A stretch of 21,984 bases of DNA. Origin: Russula earlei. Taxonomy: Eukaryota; Basidiomycota; Agaricomycetes; Russulales; Russulaceae. The translations under genes and the position numbers were made by a program. The notes under the pieces are model-generated. The model made no database searches. It was not told the origin of the DNA and saw only the letters and a list, made by a program, of their open reading frames with translations. Below, piece after piece: positions 1 through 8,504 of this stretch (the stretch's first letter is position 1; each line of letters begins with the position of its first letter). The stretch lies in contig JAGFNK010000780.1 of assembly GCA_025769875.1 (NCBI GenBank), positions 1 to 21,984 on the forward strand, read 5' to 3'.

Positions 1-420
1 ATATTGCACACACACTGTTGCATGATTGATTCTAGGCACAATTGACATACAACAAGCCCTACTTAGTGGCAACCCTTCTAGCAATATAAGACAGTATTAT
101 AGGCTCCCTAAAGACCCTTTAGGATGACCCAAAGTGCTCTACAATAGACACTAACAAAGATACTATAGGCCCTATAACATGTTATTAGACTAACTCTAAT
201 AACCTTAGAATGAACTATAAGGCAATACTAAGGACCTTAATAGAAGTATTAGGGTCAACTCTAAGGACCCTAATAGGACTATATAAGGGGCCTTATGGAC
301 AACTCTATTCCCTGGACAAAACCACAAGTCCTCAGATGACCGGCCCTAAACTAACTAACAGTAAATGAATCAGGAACATTGCATGTGTACTAAGCAATGA
401 ACATGTGGACACTAAAAGCT
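1..420. repeat. degenerate short-repeat, AT-rich flank
   Basis: No reading frame of note. Between about 100 and 300 the sequence reiterates variants of CTAAGGACC(C/T)TAATAG and GGCCCTATAA, for example near 210-245 and 250-285. It may be the upstream part of the LTR2 copy that follows, but I cannot place a TG start or a target-site duplication. Nothing else recognisable. Confidence 0.4.
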
Positions 421-845
421 CTTACTCATCAATATGAGCCTTCTTACTCAGCAGCTTACTGAGCATGACTGAGCATGCTCAGTAAGTGTACTCTGACTTC
501 TTACTCATCTGTCAAGTGTGCTTGATAACAAGGTTATGACTAGTTCCCTATTTATCAGTTCCCTTGTATTAAATAAGCACTCAATAAAGTAGCAGACAGT
601 CTTCAGACTGTCCATTTGATTTGTGGCACCCTACTACTGAGGGTACTCCTTTAGGACCACCCTATCCAGTACACCCTGGCTCTCTCCTTCCATGATCACC
701 TCTCACAACCAGTACCAGTTCCACTCTGGTACTTGTTACTTGTTTGGACTGTGCTCTTTGCCAACTTTGTCCTTGAACTCAGTTGACTCATCTCCAAGCT
801 ATTACCTTGCTCTTGAACTGGATTGTTCAACTGTGAGTCCTGACA
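421..845 (+). mobile_element. LTR2 copy A (LTR of a gypsy-like element, 5' end undefined)
   Basis: This stretch matches the reverse complement of about 13558-13960 over roughly 400 bases with moderate divergence. Shared parts are the hairpin at 455-486, the AAGCACTCAATAAAGTAG block before the start motif, the motif AGACTGTCCA at 605-614, and the end CTGGATTGTTCAAC...TGACA. The final ...GAGTCCTGACA resembles the ...GTGTCTTGACA end of the chromovirus LTR1, so I infer a related gypsy family. The 5' border is not recognisable. The sequence after 845 (CCAAAGGGGG) does not look like a self-priming site. Confidence 0.65.
455..486. repeat. perfect 13-bp inverted repeat in LTR2
   Basis: CTTACTGAGCATG (455-467), a 6-nt loop ACTGAG, then CATGCTCAGTAAG (474-486): a perfect stem. 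The LTR2-B copy keeps it at 13916-13947 with one mismatched pair. It lies upstream of the putative TATA/start region, so it could be an operator or a structured element. The function is unknown. Confidence 0.75.
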
Positions 846-1436
846 CCAAAGGGGGTGAGGTTATTTTTGGAGGCAAGGACAGCGTTGGAGGGTTCCACCA
901 CAAAAGTGTGGACAATGCGTCCACAGAAGGTGGTGGTGTAGGCATCAGTGAAGGTGCAATGACTTAACTGATCTGTGGTAGGGATGTGTGATAGGTAATC
1001 TTGGTGGATTAAATTGTGGAGGGGTCACCATTGCTTGCAAGTACGATTGGCAGTAGGAAGGACAAAGTACTGGTGAGGGTGGAACCAGAATGCTGAGCAA
1101 GGGGGACAGTTAAGGAAGCCTTCAGGCAAGGGAGGGCAATCCTCTTGCTGTTGTTCATTCTGTGCTGGTGGGGGGGTGCTGATAGGGACAAAGTTGCCTG
1201 GAATAGGCTGGGCAATGACAGGGGAAGATGTTGGGACCACTGGGGAGTAAATGATGCTGAGGGGCAAGGGTGAGTTGATTGGGTCAAGGTTCTCAGTGAG
1301 AAGTTGGAGGGCAGTGCATGGAGTTGGTTGGAGAGGAGAAGGAAGATGCAGGGAAGTATTGACAAGAGTGGGGGAGTTGGGAGTAGACACTTGAGCATTG
1401 GCTGGTCAATACAGGAGTGATGAGAGACTGTCCAGA
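846..1436 (-). pseudogene. internal leader and possible gag remnant downstream of LTR1-a
   Basis: On the minus strand this follows directly after the end of LTR1-a, so it should be the 5' internal region of that element. An ATG-initiated open frame (1390 to 1025, 121 aa) begins 46 bases after the LTR. It is rich in Pro, Ser and Gln, with PPPAQNEQQQEDCPPLPEGF followed by NCPPCSAFWFHPHQYF. No CCHC knuckle or known Gag domain can be seen, so calling it a Gag N-terminus rests on position alone. A second minus-strand frame (1641-1009) is largely read-through into the LTR and probably a shadow. The part from 846 to about 1020 is purine-rich and without a recognisable gene. Confidence 0.35.
1425..1434 (-). 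promoter_or_regulatory. candidate self-priming primer binding site of the chromovirus family
   Basis: On the minus strand TGGACAGTCT lies two bases after the LTR1-a end (...TGTCTTGACA). It is the exact reverse complement of AGACTGTCCA, which lies about 33 bases downstream of the TATATAAG box in LTR1, where the transcript should begin. In Tf1/sushi-type chromoviruses the first bases of the RNA anneal to a site just after the 5' LTR and prime minus-strand synthesis. Sequence and spacing are seen; the priming role is inferred from the family. Confidence 0.6.
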
Positions 1437-1677
1437 TGTCAAGACACATACTGCTGATCACTAAGGACTCAGGAGAAGGTGGGCAAGGGTCAGAACAGAT
1501 GGTATGTGGCAAAGACTGCATTGAACAAGAGGATGAGCCAAATGATGAAGAGGTACCAGATGGGGCCTGGTACATGTTGCAGGAGGCAGAGGCAAAGGTT
1601 GGAGGCCAGTGTAGCAAAGGGACTTTAGACAAGGTGGTCATTGAAGAGTACCTTGAAGATGAGGGAAGTCTTTAAAC

Positions 1678-2894
1678 TGTTGAGATTACCACTGCTTTGG
1701 GCAGTCTGATGTAATCACAGCCCAGTCACGTTAACGTGTTGGCTCCCATGGACCGGGCGCTCTTGGCTCACGCATGTCGCTCACACATCGGATCAGCCCG
1801 GACCAGCTCAGCTCAGATGCTCCAGCCTGCATGTCAAGACACATACTGCTGATCCGTGTGGACTCAGGAGCAGGTGGGCAAGGGTCGGAACAGATGGTAC
1901 GCGGCGTAGGCAGCGTTGAACAGGAGGACGAGCCAAATGACTAGAATGTACCAGATGGGGACTGGTACGTGTAACTGGAGGCAGAGGCGAAGACTGGAGG
2001 CCAGTGCAGCGAGAGGGCTTTAGACAAGGCAGTTGTTGAAGAGTACCTTGGAAGCGAGGGAAGTCTTTAAACTGAGCGGTTGCAGGGGAGTACCCAGGAA
2101 GATGAGAGTATCACAAATGGACAGTCTGATGACTGCCATACTTCATTGGGGCTTATATACAGTGTACAGGGTCGATTACAAAGAACTGAGACTATTCTAG
2201 ACTCTTTGGTACCATCCAATAGGACTACAGAGGCATAAACTGGCTTGTGTCAAGTTTCTGGCTTACTGAGCATATTACTGATCATTGTGGAGCGATGACA
2301 TCATTATGATGTCACTGTGGAGCGCTTAGTGAGCCTATGAGGTCACTGTGGAGTTGCTCAGTCAGCCATGATGTCATTGGAGCCTTGATGACATCAGATG
2401 AGTTATGCAACAGTTTCTAAGAGTTTGTGCCACTGTTTCGGGTCCCTGGTGGCTGGGTGACCATGTGGCTGCCATGCGATGATTACCCGATTAGGAAATG
2501 GGTGTCTGGTCATGTTATAGTGTCTTTGCAATAGCAATATCTTGCACTGCAGGAGGGATAGCCCAGAAAATGGAAGGGAGTTGGTAATGCAAAGTGTGAG
2601 AGGTCTCTCTTGAGTGAAATAGGATCATCTATGGCCAGGACCTGGCCTTGGTTCATAACACTGCGTATGTTACAATGATAAGTTAATTGATGACAATTGG
2701 TAGCTACTAACAACTGATCCTTTATGATACAAGTTGGTAGTTATGATTGATTGCTTAGAGATGCTTTCACATATTTAAGAGGCACTCAATTAGCTAGATC
2801 GCTTCAGTTTTGTCTTACACAAACTGAAATATCTTTTGATAGATCTTAAGGATCTTATCGCTCTTATCATAACCTGCGCCCATCTGCTTCAACA
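1678..2894 (+). repeat. 5' LTR of copia A, interrupted by solo LTR1-b
   Basis: The pieces 1678-1831 and 2661-2894 together match the 3' LTR at 7079-7567. This copy lacks about 106 bases present in the 3' LTR; the missing stretch is bounded by the direct repeat GTCTTACACAAACTGAA, so one repeat-mediated deletion or duplication explains it. The putative promoter core is CATATTTAAGAGGCACTC near 2770. Confidence 0.88.
1832..2660 (-). mobile_element. LTR1-b: solo chromovirus LTR inside the copia A 5' LTR
   Basis: An 829-base TG...CA unit, closely similar to 16084-16910 and 18350-19178 over its whole length. Flanks are CTGCA (1827-1831) and CTGCG (2661-2665), a 5-bp TSD with one transition. The uninterrupted target is visible in the 3' LTR of copia A at about 7225-7240 (GCAGCCTGCGTATGTTAC). 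There is no internal sequence, so it is a solo LTR left by LTR-LTR recombination. The putative R start TGGACAGTCT (plus strand) is at 2118-2127. Short open frames within it (for example 2510-2713 minus) are not genes. Confidence 0.9.
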
Positions 2895-2910
2895 GGTTAT
2901 GGGCTCTGAC
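2895..2910 (+). promoter_or_regulatory. copia A primer binding site (half initiator-tRNA-Met type)
   Basis: Directly after the LTR end CAACA comes GGTTATGGGCTCTGAC. The first ten bases, GGTTATGGGC, complement the anticodon-loop region of initiator tRNA-Met (GCCCAUAACC), the half-tRNA primer known for Drosophila copia. The remaining bases agree only in part with that precedent. Position and sequence are seen; primer use is inferred. Confidence 0.65.
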
Positions 2911-3758
2911 TGTGTCTAAATTCCAAAGGTGAAGATCAACACACAAGCTCATCATTTTTCCTCGATATACATCTCCCTTATTCAAGAGCCTCTGTTAATC
3001 AGATAACACCCTACTCCCTCGGTCCCTGGAGCCAAAGGATTGACATGCGCGCTATCATGCATCAGGGTACTGATTTATCTTCATTAATCTGGCAACAACC
3101 GCTCCATTAGCCCAGATTGGCAATCCATGTTTACCTAACATTTACTCACGGCACCCTCGCACCATGTTTACGTTCCCTCCTGAAATCTCAATCACTCGCT
3201 TGGTCATCTTGCTTACTGGCCATTACCCCACAATCATGAATAGTTATCACGTGTCACACATCACAGATGATAGTCTCTCCAGCAATACCACTTGGGACGC
3301 TGGGGGAGATCTCCCTTAGATGCACGCGCTCTTGAAATATACGTTCAGAAAGGTCACATTGGCAGTAACAAAAAATGACATCAAAATTGTTTACTTGCAA
3401 GCTCAAGTGGGAGGAACTCAAACGCACATACGGTGGCATTGGATCAAATGTCAGCATTCATATTCATTTGTAGCCCTCACAGGCACATTCCTAGATGACA
3501 TACATCCAGCGTTCCCACAATTGCAACAATTAAACGATGCAAGAATCACTCTCCTAAACGACAACATACTCATATCGAATCTCCTTATCACTTTCATATT
3601 CACTAAAGTGTTATCCGACGCCTACTCGGCTGTCGTGTCAAACAATTCTAGCCTCTGGCGCTCCGATGGACTTTTCCCCGGTTGTTGGGCCGGCCTCTCC
3701 ACCCTCACTTAATACAGACATTCTAGTAAAGATAGACAATGCCATGTCTGAAACACAA
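2911..3758 (+). pseudogene. copia A leader and degenerate gag
   Basis: About 400 bases of leader without a recognisable gene are followed by an open frame at 3320-3712. It contains DDIHPAFPQLQQLNDARITL and then LLITFIFTKVLSDAYSAVVS. I read this as the C-terminal half of a copia-type Gag (the region that ends just before the zinc knuckle), where a segment of the form LLxTLxxxLPxxYxxVVS is typical. The N-terminal half is not readable in one frame. The family call depends mainly on position between the primer site and the knuckle/protease. Confidence 0.5.
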
Positions 3759-4196
3759 TGCTATTATTGCAACAAACTTGGGCACACAGTCCGGACTATC
3801 GGAAGAGAAGGGAGAAGGTGACGAAAGACAAAGTGACAGGCACTGACAGGACGTCAGCACGTACATAGTGGGGACTACTGCACTATCACCAAGGTGTCGG
3901 ACATCCGATGAAGATGAGATTCGGGTTTCCCTTTACGCGGCAGCTAGATCTTGATTGACTCCGGAGCTACCCATTACATTAGTCCGTTCCGGACTCCCGA
4001 CTTCATTTATTGTGCTCCAGCCTCCAGATGCATTACTCTGGGAGGTCTTGCAGTCATCAGACAGATCTGGACTGGATTGGTATCCGTCCTGCCAGCCGGA
4101 AGGAGTTGGAGATATTCTATTAACCCTCATAGACATCATACATGTACCAAAGGCCGATGCACGCGACTACTCAGTGCGCGCACTACTTTGGAATGA
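3759..4196 (+). pseudogene. copia A zinc knuckle and aspartic protease remnant
   Basis: At 3759 the frame reads CYYCNKLGHTVRTI, a CX2CX4HX4C nucleocapsid knuckle whose last Cys has become Ile. From 3951 the frame reads LIDSGATHYISPF, with the catalytic Asp of the copia protease in the DSGAT(H) motif (GAC at 3957-3959), followed by ITLGGLAV. The knuckle and protease are in different frames. The protease frame closes at 4196 and the mirrored 3955-4305 frame is a shadow. In the family this protease matures the Gag-Pol polyprotein in the virus-like particle; here it cannot be functional. Confidence 0.7.
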
Positions 4197-5400
4197 GGGA
4201 TGCATCACATACACTCAAGAGGGGTGTTCAAATTTACACATCAAAAGATTGGAAGATCACGCAAATCTGGAGCACAATATACTGTTCATCATATTCATTT
4301 CATAACTCCAGCTCTACACGCACACAGAAGTGCCCTTTTCATTCCACATCTCGCATCAGTGCATGGGACATATGTTTCCACCATGCATTAATCTACTACA
4401 GTGATTCTGGTACTCGGATCTTGCCTAGCGCTAAGGATCATGATCAGTCATCTTGTCCGGGGGGGTATGCACTTGGCTAGCAAGCTTGGCTAGCAAACAT
4501 GACTTCTTTTCTTGGCTGCCCCTTAGCGATTGGATCCTTGGCTACAAATTATCTATGGTACCTTAGCCGATCTGCTGCATGCGAGATCAATTCAAGGTGC
4601 TAGCTATTGGGCAATGCGCACTCAGATCAGTCTTGGATCAGCGAGGAATCACACACAGATTGACAATGCCAGATTTACCACAGGAGAATGGAGGAGCCGA
4701 AAGATAGACTGAGACCCTTGGAGACAACACGCGCTCACAGTTGCACGGTGCTGGTCTCACTCTCGGGTCCTAGAGCTAACTAACGCTGCCATCCATATCT
4801 ACGATTGGACTCCATCATGCATTTCTCAGTGGGTGCACACTTCATCCAGCTTCATCATTCCACATCTTCAGATGTAGGGCATATCTGCACACACCTGACC
4901 GTCATAGTCTTATTGTCGCGCGACAAGCACATACATACTACTACTCAGGGGACATGTTACTAACACTGCTCCGCCTGCACAATTCTTGGTCCTTACAGGA
5001 TCGGTGATACTCAATGCCAAATTCACACAAACCGGTTGATTGCACATCTCCGGAAACCCCATTAGACTCCCTACACACCACACTCACTTCACCTTACCCT
5101 GCATGACACAGCCAGATCCCCTCATTCCGCCTCACAGCACAGAGCCTGTACATCAAGCCAAACTCACTTGGCACTGTCGGGACACTCCATCAGTTCCCTG
5201 CATCCACTCTCACTTAGACATTCTGGGTCTTGCTTGTGTCCGCGTCCGAAATATCTTGGAGGGACTGTGCACGCAGATCCGAGAGGGCACTTGTCGCATA
5301 TGGCTCGGCTACAGTGGAATAGATCTAGAGGCTACATATCGGGAAGGCCCTCTTTATCGGAATCTGCCGACAGGTGGCAAGTTGCGTATCCATATGTGAT
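4197..5400 (+). pseudogene. copia A integrase remnant
   Basis: The clearest part is 4678-4780, where one frame reads PQENGGAER, the block carrying the catalytic Glu of the DD35E core. It is followed by a TAG at 4705 and then by TRSQLHGAGL, the usual copia continuation. Around 4850-4960 two frames give FHIFRCRAYLHTPDRHS and YYYSGD, matching the (V/I)FGCxAYVHxP ... GYSG stretch at the end of copia integrases. Between 4197 and 4640 I see only fragments. There are several stops (4705, and more near 4770). It would cut and join element cDNA ends if intact. Confidence 0.7.
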
Positions 5401-5678
5401 CGGCGCACTTGTGTAAACTGGTACCTGGGATCTCAATGATCTTATTGATCTTATCAACATGGGTGTGTTAAGCACGCAAATCCGTCAAGAGATTTCGCGC
5501 ACGCCTTCTAATTGCATAGGGGTTCACCCAAGTCAAAGGCATTGTAGTTGATGAAACCTTCTCACCAGTAGCCAGGTCCGAGTCTTAGCGACTCTTTATT
5601 AGCGTTGATCATGCTATAGGATTGGGAGATCCGAAGATGTCCAGTCGGTGTCCCTCTTTGGCTCACTGGGTGATGAAG
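5401..5678 (+). pseudogene. copia A reverse transcriptase, N-terminal fragment
   Basis: At 5547-5585 the frame reads VDETFSPVARSES, the copia RT block (YxETFAPVARxxS) that precedes the first catalytic Asp region. The next 90 bases, in shifted frames, read like the (E/H)xxQMDVKSAYLNGELDE stretch: DWEIRRC and then GDE just before 5679. The gene is cut there by an LTR3-like block and resumes after 6092. RT copies the element RNA into cDNA. Confidence 0.65.
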
Positions 5679-6092
5679 TGTAAGGTGAGCCATATCGCTG
5701 GCCTTGGAACCACGTGCGGACCGCGCGCGATGCGTGACGCTCGACCTCCTCCCACACCTTGCCTCCTTCCTCGCATCGCATCACCCAGTCCTCGCCACTG
5801 ACCATGTGCACACGCCACGCCTCGGCACACACGACGCGTTCGTGTCTCAGGCCTTTCACCATGGCCTCGACCATCTCGACCAGTCTCAATTCTCTTTCAT
5901 GCCTATCTCCCTTTCATGCCTTTCATCCTTAGTACTTCTCTCCTGTATATAAAACACCTAGCTACTCTGTAGTAGAAAAAGAAGAAGAATACAGTCTTCT
6001 TGAGTTCCCCTTACCTTCAGTCAGAAACAACTGCGCGCGAGTGATCTTACTCTCCTCTCCTCTCCTTCTCTTCTCCCTTCCTCCTCCTTACA
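5679..6092 (+). mobile_element. LTR3-A: LTR-like insert in the copia A RT gene
   Basis: Starts TGTAAGG and ends CTTACA, an inverted-tip pair. It contains TGTATATAAAA (about 5944-5952) followed by CCTAGCTACTCTGTAGTAG. The same features in the same order occur on the minus strand at 16052-15568, with similarity over most of the length. The flanks TGAAG (5674-5678) and TTCCT (6093-6097) do not match, so either the 3' border is misplaced or the duplication has decayed. Minus-strand and plus-strand open frames across it (5614-5889, 5704-5952) are not convincing genes. Confidence 0.65.
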
Positions 6093-7069
6093 TTCCTCTT
6101 GCTCTTGGGTCAAGACAACCGTCTTGGATCGCCGTCCAGCCCCACAAACTCTGCACGCCCTGGTTTGGCTCGCTTCAGAAGATTAGATTCATTTGGAGCA
6201 ACCGCAAGGTTTCATCACACTGAAAGCACTTATCTGGTCTTACACAGACCTATTGTACATGGGATTTATGCTCTCATGGAGTCCTTAGTGGCTCATGTTC
6301 ACTCGCACGCATTCTCATGCAGGCATATGTCATCACCAAGATGCAGGGGGATCGCATTATCATTTCATCATTATCCTCTGTGTTGATGACATTACTATCT
6401 TAGGCAACTCTCACAGTTTCCACACCCACCTCTGTGGGCATTCACCTCACACATCTATCTTTGTCTACATGCTACGAGTTGACAGATCTAGGCAAGATTG
6501 CGTCATACCTTGGGATCTGCATTTCACGTGATCGCTCAGCTAACACAGACATCGATCAATCAAGGTACATCTCAGATCACTTCAGGATGGCAATTCCACT
6601 CCGCTCCTGTAATCTCGGAGGTCTTACCTTGGGATGGCAGACTTCCGTTCCGCTTCCACATTCCGCTCCGTTCCGACACTGAAACACAGTTGATCAAGCA
6701 CTCCGGAGAAGCAATGCCTATGAAGACTAGGCAATATCAGCATTCTATTGGAAGCCTCCTCTATGTGCACATCTGGACGTGTTTACACACTTCCTTTGCA
6801 GTCTCTCGACTGTATGCTCACACGCGTTCACACACTTTCTCTTGCAGTCTCTCGACTGTGCGTTTACATGTGTCCACATGCATTCACCCTTCCTCTTGGA
6901 GTCTTTCGACTCGCAGTCTCTGGACTCACCCACTTTTCATTCATTTGCAGTCCTATCTTATCAGGACGTCTATGCACTGATGGTCCACTTTGCTGCATGC
7001 CCACGTGCAACTCCAGTCTTTTGTGTCACTGGATCAGATCTTATCTCGCATCGACCAACTGTATCAATC
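6093..7069 (+). pseudogene. copia A reverse transcriptase (catalytic part) and degraded RNase H
   Basis: The frame at 6370-6405 reads IILCVDDITILGNS: the catalytic (Y)VDD of copia RT with Tyr changed to Cys (GTT GAT GAC at 6382-6390). At 6482-6583, in another frame, DLGKIASYLGICISRDRS and then IDQSRYISDHF follow, the usual connection blocks. At 6741-6807 IGSLLYVHIW and TSFAVSRL match the (S)IGSLMYxxxxTRPDIxFAVSRL block. Beyond this the RNase H domain is unreadable, replaced by a tandem array (6779-6960) and short fragments. At least three frame changes separate the blocks. Confidence 0.75.
6779..6960 (+). repeat. degenerate tandem array in copia A
   Basis: About four irregular units built on (T)TGCAGTCTCTCGACTGT followed by a variable stretch with CACACGCGTTCACACAC or similar (units near 6796, 6843, 6895 and 6918). 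It starts just after the FAVSRL codons and replaces the start of RNase H. Internal expansion is the simplest reading. Confidence 0.6.
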
Positions 7070-7078
7070 ACAGGGGGA
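7070..7078 (+). promoter_or_regulatory. copia A polypurine tract
   Basis: CAGGGGGA ends immediately before the TGTTGAG of the 3' LTR, the place and composition expected for the plus-strand primer of an LTR retrotransposon. Confidence 0.6.
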
Positions 7079-7567
7079 TGTTGAGATTACCACTGCTTTG
7101 GGCAGTCTGATGTATTCACAGCCCAGTCGCGTTAACGCGTCAGCTCCCATGGACGGGGTGCTCTCAGCTCACGTGCATCGCTCACGCATCAGATCAGCCC
7201 AGACCGGCTCAGCTCAGATGCTGCAGCCTGCGTATGTTACAATGATAAGTTAATTGATGGCAATTGGTAGCTACTAACAACTGATCCTTTATGATACAAG
7301 TTGGTAGTTATGATTACTTTGCTTAGAGATGCTTTCGTGTATTTAAGAGGCACTCAATTAGCTAGATCGCTTCAGTTTTGTCTTACACAAACTGAAGTGA
7401 GTACTTACTGTTTCCTATCTTATCTATCGCATCTAATCACGCGTTGTAGATATCTTTTGATAGGTATTACTGATTTATAGTTTTGTCTTACACAAACTGA
7501 AATATCTTTTGATAGATCTTAAGGATCTTATCGCTCTTATCATAACCTGCGCCCATCTGCTTCAACA
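7079..7567 (+). repeat. 3' LTR of copia A (complete, 489 bp)
   Basis: TGTTGAGATTACC...CTGCTTCAACA, followed by the TSD copy TAAAC at 7568-7572. It contains GTGTATTTAAGAGGC (about 7337) as a TATA-like box. It keeps the 106-base segment absent from the 5' LTR, within which TTTTGTCTTACACAAACTGAA and ATATCTTTTGATAG are each repeated. It also preserves the unoccupied target of solo LTR1-b. Confidence 0.9.
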
Positions 7568-8146
7568 TAAACAAAGCGGTCACTAATGGAGTACTTTGGG
7601 GAGAGTATCACAAATGGACAGTCTGACAACTGCCATGCTACATTGGGGCTTATATACTGTGTACAGGGTCAATTACAAACTACAGGGACTATTCTAGACT
7701 CTTTGGTACCATCCAATAGGGTTGTAGAGGCATAAACTTGCTTGTGTCAGATTTGGGGCTGACTGAGTGTATTACTGATCATTGTGGAGCCATGACACCA
7801 TAATGATGTCACTGTGGAGTGCTTTGTGAGCAGATAATGTCAGTGTGGAGCCACTCAGTCAGCCATGATGTCATTGGAGCTAGATGACATCATATGAGTT
7901 GTGCAACAAGTTGTAAGAGTCCATTCCACTGTTTCAGGTTCTTAGTGGCTGAGTGGCCATGTGGCTGCCACATGGTGATTACCCAATTAGGAAAGGGGTG
8001 TCTAGTTGTGCCATAGTGCCCTTGTGATGACTATATCTTGTACTGCAGGAAGAGTAGCCCATGAAATAGTAGTGGATAGACAATGCAATGTGAGAGGAGT
8101 TGAAATTGGATAATATGCGGCCAGGACTTGGGCTCAGTTCACAACA

Positions 8147-8504
8147 AAGGGGAGGTTGTTCGCCCAAGGGGACAGTTAGACTTGGTGAGGAAAGAGGTGG
8201 GAATGTGACAGAAAGGTGAGCAAAGAAGGTGTCTTGATGGGAGGTGGCCACACACATGAGTTGGTTGAAGTGGGGGTCAAAGGGCTGCTGCTTCTTATAT
8301 ATGTCACTTGGTTATGAGTGTTGTCTATGGTTATTGCTACTACAGAGTAGCTAGTGGGTTTATATATATCAAGGCCAGGGCTAGACTAAACTAGAAGAGG
8401 GAGTTGCACATGCATGTGCCTGTTGTTTGACTGCTGGCTGGTTTCTCGTGGTGGGCGGCACTTTGTCAGAGTGGCCTGTTCCATGGCCAAGCTCACAAGT
8501 TGCC
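8147..8504. other. purine-rich flank with an LTR3-like core fragment
   Basis: No convincing gene; the minus-strand frame from 8257 is open but begins inside LTR1-a and looks incidental. On the minus strand about 8380-8330 reads TATATATAAACCC...CTAGCTACTCTGTAGTAG, the core of LTR3, so a short LTR3-type fragment probably lies here. The rest (8147-8290 purine-rich, 8390-8504) shows nothing I can name. Confidence 0.45.

Larger units (their letters stand above)
1678..7567 (+). mobile_element. copia A: complete but dead Ty1/copia retrotransposon
   Basis: Both LTRs start TGTTGAGATTACC and end CTTCAACA, with inverted tips TGTTGA/TCAACA, and are flanked by a perfect 5-bp target duplication TAAAC at 1673-1677 and 7568-7572. 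The order inside is LTR, primer site, Gag-like frame, zinc knuckle, protease, integrase, RT and a purine tract. Integrase lies before RT, which defines Ty1/copia. The coding part is broken by many stops and shifts. The element sits in LTR1-a and itself carries a solo LTR1 (1832-2660), an LTR3-like block (5679-6092) and a local tandem expansion (6779-6960). Confidence 0.9.
1437..8146 (-). mobile_element. LTR1-a: oldest chromovirus LTR, split by copia A
   Basis: The two halves, 1437-1677 and 7573-8146, align consecutively to the intact LTR1 copies at 16084-16910 and 18350-19178. Read on the minus strand it starts TGTTGTGAAC and ends TGTCTTGACA. It is clearly more diverged from the others than they are from each other. 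The gap is copia A plus a second copy of its TAAAC target site. The flanks (CCAGA at 1432-1436 and AAGGG at 8147-8151) do not form a TSD, and a primer-site-like sequence follows at 1425-1434, so I read it as the 5' LTR of a once full-length element rather than a solo LTR. Confidence 0.8.

Noticed and set aside
1009..1641. 210-aa minus-strand frame as a gene
   Set aside because: It reads from LTR1-a into the leader of its element; composition is low-complexity and no domain is visible.
5679..6097. target duplication for LTR3-A
   Set aside because: The flanks TGAAG and TTCCT do not agree, so no TSD is claimed.
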